12,352 nt of DNA from an uncultured Clostridia bacterium (GTDB taxonomy: Bacteria; Bacillota; Clostridia; Christensenellales; UBA1242): the NCBI GenBank assembly GCA_947089305.1, contig CAMUJQ010000029.1, positions 1 to 12,352 of the forward strand, written 5' to 3'. The translations under genes were made by a program, and so were the position numbers. The notes below the pieces were generated by a model, which saw nothing but the letters and a program-made list of their open reading frames with translations, made no database searches and was not told the origin of the DNA. Position 1 is the first letter of the stretch. Every line of letters begins with the position of its first letter. Shown in pieces: positions 7,257 to 12,352 of the stretch.

Positions 7257-7873
7257 TATTTTGCCCTCCCTTTATTGCTTAAAAGTTTAACTCCATTAAT
7301 AAGCATAACAAAAATGGCAAGAACAAATAGTCCGCCTGCCGGACTTGTCAAAATGCTAAGCGGAGTGAAATTTGCACCAAACACTTCGGTTACCTTAAAT
7401 AGAGAAATAGCATTCATTCCAAATAATTCACGAACTAATCCCAAAATGGAAATTACAACAAGAAAACCAGCTCCCATACTTAAGCCATCAATTGCCGCTT
7501 TTCCAACACTATTTTTACGAGCAAAACTTTCTGCCCTACCGAGTATTAAGCAGTTAACAACAATTAAAGCTATATAATTTCCAATTTCAGAATAAATTGT
7601 AGGTAAAAATGCTTCTGTTAAAATCTTTATTACAGTTACCATTGTTGCTATAATTAAAATATAGGCAACTATTCTAATTTTATCTCCAATTATATTTTTA
7701 AGAGAACTTACAAGAATGTTTGAAAGAAACAATACAACTAGTGTACATATGCCCATATATAAAGCACCTTTTAGTGTTACACTCGCTCCAATAACAGGAC
7801 ATAAACCAAGCGTAAGTACTAAAATGGGATTTTCAAATATTCCATTCAACCAAGTACTTTTTTCGTTTTTCAA
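7256..7873 (-). CDS. rnfE: Electron transport complex subunit RnfE
   Basis: A 205-residue integral membrane protein homologous to RnfA but with inverted topology in the family. It helps form the ion path and the membrane-buried iron centre of Rnf. Visible marks are ENPILVLTLGLCP with Cys25, DKIRI near 64-68, IALIVVNCLILGRAESFA with Cys108, and DGLSMGAGF followed by a GLVRELFG-type motif. Cys25 and Cys108 match the two cysteines that this subunit contributes to the iron centre. Length is within the usual range. The start is TTG 7873, backed by AAGGAGAG 6 bases upstream and by the alignment of the N-terminus with relatives. It follows the lipoprotein gene after 26 bases, and its stop overlaps the rnfA-rnfB start (TAATG). 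Confidence 0.95.
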   Translation of the reverse strand: MKNEKSTWLNGIFENPILVLTLGLCPVIGASVTLKGALYMGICTLVVLFLSNILVSSLKNIIGDKIRIVAYILIIATMVTVIKILTEAFLPTIYSEIGNYIALIVVNCLILGRAESFARKNSVGKAAIDGLSMGAGFLVVISILGLVRELFGMNAISLFKVTEVFGANFTPLSILTSPAGGLFVLAIFVMLINGVKLLSNKGRAK

Positions 7874-7885
7874 AGTTCTCTCCTT
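7874..7885 (-). promoter_or_regulatory. Ribosome binding site that fixes the TTG start of rnfE
   Basis: AAGGAGAG on the minus strand (within 7878-7885) sits with GGAG ending 6 bases before TTG 7873. No in-frame ATG is placed suitably, and the product aligns with RnfE from this codon. Confidence 0.75.
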
Positions 7886-7899
7886 TTAAATTTTTATTT

Positions 7900-8826
7900 T
7901 TACAAAGCCCCATTCTTTACAAAAGTTTGAGCTGCTCTTAAAGCATACCATACCGCACCTGCAGTTAATGTTCCGCTTGAAACATTAGGATTATCTCTAT
8001 TTGCTTCAAAATCTTTTAATCCTAGAATTTTTTCTATTTGTTCAGGTGTTTTATAACTTGTAGCATTTGGTGAACAATAAATTTCTAAAATTTTATAATC
8101 TTCCACTTCCTTATTTTCATCAAAAGTTACATATAAAGTAATAGAACAATAGTGTGTCATGCCATAATGTTCATCAGCTGTTGCTTTATCATTAAGTGGC
8201 GTTGTTTTAGCAATAACATAAGTTTTATTGTTTTCATTTACACTACTTAAAATTTCATTTTTGTATCTAACTTGATTTGTTTCAACAAGTTGAGAAATTT
8301 CATTTGAAACAATGTTATTCTCAATTTCATATTTTACATTAGCTTTAATAAAATTATATATATTATAATGTGCATTAATTGCTTTAGGGTTGTTATAATC
8401 GTATGGACCAAACATATCCATTAAATTAAAACTTACTTCATTATTTTTTAAAGTGTTAAGCTTATTTTGTAAATTTTTTAAATCTTCATCAGATTTTGTA
8501 GACCCTTCACATTTAGTAGCTACAATATTGATATATCTATCTCCTCTTATAGCAGAATAAATTTCAAATGTAGGTGTTCCTGACCAAATCTCTTTTGTTT
8601 TAATAACATAAGTATTATCATTTACAATGTAGGCTTTAAGAAACCCTTCAGGTTCAAGTTCAGTAAAAGGATATTTATATTCAACATAATCTCCTGTTAC
8701 CCCCTTAAGCACTAATTGAATGTCTGCATTGTCAATTTTCTTTCTACAGCCTGCAAAAGATAATGACACACAAAGTGCACAAACAATTAAAACTGATGTT
8801 AATAAAATTGATTTAAACTTTTTCAT
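7900..8826 (-). CDS. Extra Rnf-operon lipoprotein with an RnfG-like (FMN-binding-type) C-terminus
   Basis: This 308-residue protein sits between rnfG and rnfE, where standard Rnf operons have no gene. It begins with a lipoprotein signal: basic MKKFK, a hydrophobic stretch of about 20 residues, and a FAGC lipobox, so it should be anchored on the outer face of the membrane at Cys27. The body (30-270) is polar and rich in strands and charged helices, and I do not recognise a named domain in it. The last 28 residues (NVSSGTLTAGAVWYALRAAQ...) resemble the C-terminal end of RnfG and other FMN-binding domains, where an SGAT motif accepts FMN covalently on the threonine. Here the motif reads SSGT at 283-286, keeping the Thr but changing the two middle residues. 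A second flavoprotein or accessory subunit of Rnf is the best guess. The ATG has a clear AAGGAGAG site; the gene starts 14 bases after rnfG. Confidence 0.8.
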   Translation of the reverse strand: MKKFKSILLTSVLIVCALCVSLSFAGCRKKIDNADIQLVLKGVTGDYVEYKYPFTELEPEGFLKAYIVNDNTYVIKTKEIWSGTPTFEIYSAIRGDRYINIVATKCEGSTKSDEDLKNLQNKLNTLKNNEVSFNLMDMFGPYDYNNPKAINAHYNIYNFIKANVKYEIENNIVSNEISQLVETNQVRYKNEILSSVNENNKTYVIAKTTPLNDKATADEHYGMTHYCSITLYVTFDENKEVEDYKILEIYCSPNATSYKTPEQIEKILGLKDFEANRDNPNVSSGTLTAGAVWYALRAAQTFVKNGAL

Positions 8827-8840
8827 TACAATTCTCTCCT

Positions 8841-9359
8841 TTAAGCGTTTTCTGCCATGCTAACAGATTTTGTTAAAGCATCTAATGTGTAAGATGCAGA
8901 ACTTGTTTTTGGAATATCACTAACATTCATTTTGTTATTTTCTATAATGTAACCATATTTATCACTAAGCCACGTATTATTTGTTTTTGTAAAATAAATG
9001 TAATCTGCTGCATTATTTTTAACTACAATATACATTTCAAGATTAACAAGACCTGAAGCAACAGCTGTTAGTTTAACAATTTTTGCGCCATCATTTACAA
9101 TAACTTTTTCTAAAGTTGTAACTGAACCATTATGAGTGTTTAAAGCTTCAGTTTTGCCATTAAAACTTTCATCAACAGCATAACTATAACTTTCTCCATA
9201 AACAGTACGATAAACATCTAAATCTACAGGTTCTCTGCCTTTAGCTTTAAAATGCGTTGCAAACCACACTCCACCTAATATCAATCCACATATAAGAGCA
9301 AGCGCAAGTAAAAAGCCTAATTGATACCAAATATTATCCTTAAATTTTTTTGTATCCAT
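8841..9359 (-). CDS. rnfG: RnfG-like subunit, divergent
   Basis: The 172-residue product occupies the rnfG position directly after rnfD. It has a short cytoplasmic N-terminus, one membrane helix (about 12-35) and a soluble domain that should face outward, as in RnfG. RnfG normally carries FMN bound through phosphoester to the Thr of an SGAT motif and passes electrons across the membrane side of the complex. Here the matching segment near the C-terminus is SSAS (153-156), followed by a helix of the expected kind (YTLDALTKSVSMAE). The ETPGLG-like motif usual in RnfG is not visible. It is therefore a diverged RnfG identified mainly by position, topology and its C-terminal end; flavin binding is uncertain. 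ATG 9359 has a perfect AGGAGG site and overlaps the rnfD stop by one base (TAATG), indicating coupled translation. Confidence 0.78.
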   Translation of the reverse strand: MDTKKFKDNIWYQLGFLLALALICGLILGGVWFATHFKAKGREPVDLDVYRTVYGESYSYAVDESFNGKTEALNTHNGSVTTLEKVIVNDGAKIVKLTAVASGLVNLEMYIVVKNNAADYIYFTKTNNTWLSDKYGYIIENNKMNVSDIPKTSSASYTLDALTKSVSMAENA

Positions 9360-10354
9360 TAGTTACCTCCTTTTTGGGAAGAAAGTGCTAACTCTTTTTT
9401 TTGCATGCGTTCAATTTTACGTTTTTGATAATATCCCATTGTTGTTTTAATGCTAATTTTATTTAAAGCTGGAACAAGCAAGTTTGCAAAAATAATTGCT
9501 AAACTAACACCTTCTGGATATGAGCCATATATTCGTACTAAAATTGTTAAAGCTCCAATTATAATACCATATAACACTTTTCCAACATTACTTCTAGGAC
9601 TTGTTGTATAATCGGTTGCCATGAAAATTGCGCCAAATATTAAACCACCACTAAGTAAGTGTGGTAAAATAGAATTAACTCCACCGCAAATTAAAGCAAA
9701 TAATGCACTTGCACTAAGAATTGAAACAGGTATAACCCAATCAATAAACTTAATTGCACATAAAACTATTCCAATAATTAAAATCATTAAGGCACAAGTT
9801 TCGCCTATAGACCCTGCATGTGTTCCAAAAAGCAAATTAAGCATTGATGCCCCTTCAACATTAGAAGCAAAATTACCAGCATTAATACTTGGCAATACTG
9901 TTGCTGTTGAAACGTTAAACATATCTTTCCAAACATTGCCCGCTAGCACAGTTGGAAAAGCAATTAATACAAAAACTCTTGCTGCCGCTGCAGGATTAAC
10001 AATGTTTTTACCAATACCACCAAACATTAATTTACAGAAAAACACTGCAAACACTGCCCCAACAATTGGGGCATAAAGAGGTACAGTTGGAGGAAGAGTT
10101 AAAGCAAATATAACACCTGTTACAACAGAACTTAAATCTAGCACACTAAACTTTTTAGTAAAAATATTATAAGTTGTTTCAGTTAGCACACAAGTTATAA
10201 CGCTAGCTAAAATTATAAAAAATGCATTAAACTCAAACAAATAAATTGAATAAATAACAACAGGCAAAAGCGCAACAAGCATAATTGCCATAATTTTAGT
10301 AGTGTTATTTTTAGCTTTCAAGTGAGGTGCTGTCGATAATGCTAAAGCGTTCAA
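9359..10354 (-). CDS. rnfD: Electron transport complex subunit RnfD
   Basis: A 331-residue multi-helix membrane subunit that carries flavin and contributes to ion translocation, homologous to NqrB. Family marks in order: STAPHLKAK at 7-15, GGIGKNIVNPAAAARVF at 112-128, the flavin attachment region VSTATVL with Thr152 (relatives have SGAT or similar), SGGLIFGAIFMATDYTTSP at 235-253, and YPEGVSLAIIFANLLVPAL near 279-297. The C-terminal tail is charged and cytoplasmic. Length is normal. The start is TTG 10354, supported by AAGGAGATA 9 bases before it and by the fit of the N-terminus to the family. It lies 15 bases after rnfC and overlaps rnfG by one base. Confidence 0.95.
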   Translation of the reverse strand: MNALALSTAPHLKAKNNTTKIMAIMLVALLPVVIYSIYLFEFNAFFIILASVITCVLTETTYNIFTKKFSVLDLSSVVTGVIFALTLPPTVPLYAPIVGAVFAVFFCKLMFGGIGKNIVNPAAAARVFVLIAFPTVLAGNVWKDMFNVSTATVLPSINAGNFASNVEGASMLNLLFGTHAGSIGETCALMILIIGIVLCAIKFIDWVIPVSILSASALFALICGGVNSILPHLLSGGLIFGAIFMATDYTTSPRSNVGKVLYGIIIGALTILVRIYGSYPEGVSLAIIFANLLVPALNKISIKTTMGYYQKRKIERMQKKELALSSQKGGN

Positions 10355-10369
10355 ACTTGTTATCTCCTT
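10355..10369 (-). promoter_or_regulatory. Ribosome binding site that fixes the TTG start of rnfD
   Basis: AAAGGAGATA on the minus strand (GGAG at 10364-10367) leaves 9 bases to TTG 10354. It directly follows the rnfC stop codon at 10370-10372. Confidence 0.75.
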
Positions 10370-11770
10370 TTATTTTAATCTTTTAGCCTTTACAACTTGA
10401 TCTTTTAAATTAAGCTTTGCAGGACAAACATAAGAGCAACATCCACAGGCAATACAAGCAATCGGATTCAAACTTTTACAAGTTTTAAAATCTCCCATTT
10501 CAAGCGATTTTGCAATGTCAACTGGTCTTATTCTTACAGGACAAACTGCAATGCATTTTTTACAATTTATACAGTTTGATGGTTTGCTTTCGTTATACTC
10601 ATTTTTTGTTAAAAATAATACTCCACCATCTCTAAGCCCAAGTGGAATAAGTAAAGAAGAGGCTGTTACGCCCATCATTGTTCCACCAATAATGATTTTA
10701 CTTACTTCACCTTTTATTGCTTCATTATGTTTTTTAACTGCTAATTTAATCTTTTTTTCTAATTCAATTTTTTTATTTTTATCAACTGTCGCACGTTCTT
10801 CATCTCTAAGTGCTCTGATAGTATTAGAATATTCAACAAGTTCAGCAGTATCATAAGTTTCGTTACCAAATGCTTCTAATAAATCTAATATTGTTGTACC
10901 ATTTTTAACAATTGTTGTGCCTCTTTTTTTTACACCAAGCCCAGATACACAAACATATCTATCCGTTAGTGGAAGATTGTTAATTGCTGCATTATAAAAC
11001 GCATATGCTGTTGCCACGTTATTTACTATAACACCCACATCAGCTGGTAAACCACCAAGTGGCACAACACGCTTTGTAATATGTTTAATTAAAAGTTTTT
11101 CAGCTCCACGAGGATAACGAGTTTTTATTTTAACTATAATAGCTTTAGCTCCCTCTAATTTAGAAGCAGCTTCACGCAAAATATTAATTGCTTCTTTTTT
11201 ATTATCTAATACTCCAACAAAAAATGTTTTTAAACCAAAAATACTGGCAAGAAGTTTTCCGCCAATTAAAATTTCAGTAGCTTTAGTTTTCATTAATACA
11301 TCATCACATGTTAAATAATTTTCGCATTCACAACCATTTAAAATTAAACAATCTATTTTTTTATCTGTTTTATATTTAATGTGTGTTGGAAAGCCTGAAC
11401 CGCTTAATCCAAAAAGCCCTGCATCAAAAATACGCTTTATTAAATTTTCTTTAGAAAAATCTTTTAGTGGTGAAAGTTTTTTAATTGTATTTTTTTTATC
11501 ATTTTGAATTATTACATAAGGTTTCCCATCAAATTCAGTAATTTCTTTAACTACACCTGAAACACTTGAAAATACATTAATTGAAACACCTTCTTTAGCT
11601 TTACCAATTAATGAACCTATTTTAACTTGGTCCCCAACTTTTACACAAGCTTCACTTGGAGCCCCAGTATTAGGATGTAAATTAATATAAACAAGTTCAG
11701 GTTCAACTTTTATTTCATCAACAAAAAAGTTACTTAAATATTTTGTATCTTTAAATTTGACCCCTCTCAT
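10370..11770 (-). CDS. rnfC: Electron transport complex subunit RnfC
   Basis: A 466-residue peripheral cytoplasmic subunit, the NADH/NAD+-side module of Rnf, with FMN and two 4Fe-4S clusters. In order: a barrel-like N-terminal domain with TGAPSEACVKVGDQV (35-49), the glycine-rich nucleotide/flavin loop GLFGLSGSGFPTHIK (118-132), LNGCECENYLTCD (144-156), YPRGAEKLLI (219-228), an SLBB-type region up to about 300, IGGTMMG (361-367), and two cluster motifs: Cys400, 403, 406, 410 and Cys439, 442, 445, 449, each C-x2-C-x2-C-x3-C followed by Pro. Between about 303 and 356 there is a charged helical stretch that seems longer than in usual RnfC, an apparent insertion of roughly 45 residues. The N-terminal end is diverged: the usual GGIHP-type motif is not seen. 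Start ATG 11770 has an AAAGGA site 10 bases upstream. First rnf gene of the operon. Confidence 0.95.
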   Translation of the reverse strand: MRGVKFKDTKYLSNFFVDEIKVEPELVYINLHPNTGAPSEACVKVGDQVKIGSLIGKAKEGVSINVFSSVSGVVKEITEFDGKPYVIIQNDKKNTIKKLSPLKDFSKENLIKRIFDAGLFGLSGSGFPTHIKYKTDKKIDCLILNGCECENYLTCDDVLMKTKATEILIGGKLLASIFGLKTFFVGVLDNKKEAINILREAASKLEGAKAIIVKIKTRYPRGAEKLLIKHITKRVVPLGGLPADVGVIVNNVATAYAFYNAAINNLPLTDRYVCVSGLGVKKRGTTIVKNGTTILDLLEAFGNETYDTAELVEYSNTIRALRDEERATVDKNKKIELEKKIKLAVKKHNEAIKGEVSKIIIGGTMMGVTASSLLIPLGLRDGGVLFLTKNEYNESKPSNCINCKKCIAVCPVRIRPVDIAKSLEMGDFKTCKSLNPIACIACGCCSYVCPAKLNLKDQVVKAKRLK

Positions 11771-11800
11771 CTATAAATCATCCTTTTATTTATAGATACA

Positions 11801-11829
11801 ATTTTAACAAATATTTTTTTTCTTGTCAT
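11801..11829 (-). promoter_or_regulatory. Candidate promoter of the rnf operon
   Basis: On the minus strand ATGACA (11824-11829, one mismatch to TTGACA) is followed by a 17-base spacer and TAAAAT (11801-11806, one mismatch to TATAAT). Start of transcription would be near 11794, leaving a leader of about 24 bases with the rnfC ribosome site. It overlaps the last codons of the upstream transporter gene, and no terminator separates the two genes, so read-through from upstream is also likely. Confidence 0.55.
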
Positions 11830-12205
11830 CTTTTTTATTCAGTTTTTTCACAAAAATTTTAATTAGTTGAATCACGCCTATTATAATTAAAAAAATACCA
11901 AGAGATAAACGCAAATATTTAGCTTCTAAATTTTTTGATAAAAATGCAAATCCAACCGCCGAAGCACAGGCAATAATTCCACATATCAAACCAACTTTAT
12001 AATTTACCATCTTATTTTTTGTGTGAATTATTAAACTTATTGCTCCAAGTGCAACAAATGCTGCCAAGTTAACAGCTTGCGCAAAATGCTGTGGAAAATT
12101 AAATATCAAAACGAGCGCGGGAATTAAAATTGTTCCGCCACCCATTCCAAGCCCGCCTAACATTCCACTTGCAATGCTTACAAGCCCTATCCATAAATAT
12201 GTCAT
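11804..12205 (-). CDS. TauE/SafE-family half-size membrane transporter
   Basis: The 133-residue product has about four membrane helices and a lysine-rich cytoplasmic tail (KKLNKKDDKKKNIC). The motif GLGMGGGTILIPALVL at 18-33 and the QAVNLAAF stretch near 43-50 are typical of TauE/SafE/YfcA permeases, which are proposed to export sulfite, sulfoacetate or other organosulfur anions. The full-length family has about eight helices in two similar halves; this is one half. A second half-size member lies directly upstream, so the two likely pair as a heterodimer. The start ATG 12205 has AGGAGAG that overlaps the stop codon of the upstream gene, implying coupled translation. Substrate cannot be read from the sequence. 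It ends 33 bases before rnfC. Confidence 0.85.
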   Translation of the reverse strand: MTYLWIGLVSIASGMLGGLGMGGGTILIPALVLIFNFPQHFAQAVNLAAFVALGAISLIIHTKNKMVNYKVGLICGIIACASAVGFAFLSKNLEAKYLRLSLGIFLIIIGVIQLIKIFVKKLNKKDDKKKNIC

Positions 12206-12218
12206 TAATTAAACTCTC

Positions 12219-12352
12219 CTATTTTAAAATCATACTAATACCAGCAACAAATAAGACGGCAATAAAAAGTAATTCTATATAAATTGATTTTAATTTATTT
12301 AATAATTTTGCGCCAAAATATGCACCAATCAAGCTACCTATTAGAGCGGCTA
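12219..12352 (-). CDS. TauE/SafE-family half-size transporter, C-terminal part only
   Basis: The last 43 codons and the TAG stop (12219-12221) of a gene that begins beyond the right edge. The visible residues form an Ala/Gly-rich helix with IGAYFGAKL, a short basic loop, and a final hydrophobic helix ending in ISMILK. The GAYFGAKL-type motif and the final helix are typical of the C-terminal end of TauE/SafE permease halves. Together with the next gene it probably forms one two-part transporter. The stop codon lies within the ribosome site of that gene. Confidence 0.7.
   Translation of the reverse strand, partial: AALIGSLIGAYFGAKLLNKLKSIYIELLFIAVLFVAGISMILK

Noticed and set aside
7197..7577. 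Open frame of 126 codons on the plus strand
   Set aside because: It is antisense to rnfE and the start of rnfA-rnfB, both firmly identified; the product looks like a mirror of membrane-protein codons.
9621..10076. Open frame of 151 codons on the plus strand
   Set aside because: It lies antisense to the well-supported rnfD, has no ribosome site, and its product has no family features.
10515..10856. Open frame of 113 codons on the plus strand
   Set aside because: Antisense to the Fe-S cluster end of rnfC; no supporting signals.
6330..11770. The complex considered as Na+-NQR instead of Rnf
   Set aside because: RnfC with two 4Fe-4S motifs and an RnfB-type Fe-S domain are present, and NqrA and NqrF are not.

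Overview
The window looks like a piece of the chromosome of a low-GC, Gram-positive-type anaerobe, probably an uncultured lineage of Bacillota/Clostridia. The signs are a very AT-rich composition, strong AGGAGG-type ribosome binding sites, a Clostridia-style Rnf operon (order C-D-G-E-A-B), a Bacillus-type MazF, and a lipoprotein signal. TGG is read as Trp and TGA is used as a stop in one gene, so the standard bacterial code fits. Lineage is an inference; there is no rRNA or other phylogenetic marker here.

Region 1 (1-5408, minus strand) is one uninterrupted reading frame of at least 1802 codons that runs off the left edge. It encodes a giant protein I do not recognise. It has an N-terminal basic/hydrophobic segment, a helical N-terminal half, an Ala/Gly-rich hydrophobic hairpin near residue 550, a low-complexity middle, 51-residue tandem repeats, a long charged coiled coil and a Lys/Glu/Gln-rich tail. 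A near-consensus sigma-A promoter lies just upstream of it.

Region 2 (5409-5963) is a 213-base AT-rich intergenic stretch with several small repeats, followed by a lone plus-strand mazF toxin gene without a visible mazE.

Region 3 (5966-11829, minus strand) is a compact operon, read from right to left: rnfC, rnfD, rnfG-like, an extra lipoprotein with an RnfG-like C-terminus, rnfE, a fused rnfA-rnfB, and acpS. A bidirectional hairpin terminator shared with mazF ends it. Rnf is a membrane complex that couples electron transfer between ferredoxin and NAD to ion pumping. This version is unusual: RnfB is fused to RnfA and stops after its first Fe-S domain, so the usual ferredoxin-type clusters are absent. 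Both RnfG-like proteins carry altered covalent-flavin motifs, and RnfC carries an extra charged helical insertion.

Region 4 (11804-12352, minus strand) is a pair of half-size TauE/SafE-type membrane transporter genes, the first cut by the window edge. A candidate promoter for the rnf operon overlaps the 3' end of the second.

The strongest candidate for something new is the remodelled Rnf complex. The giant repeat protein is the main unknown gene.
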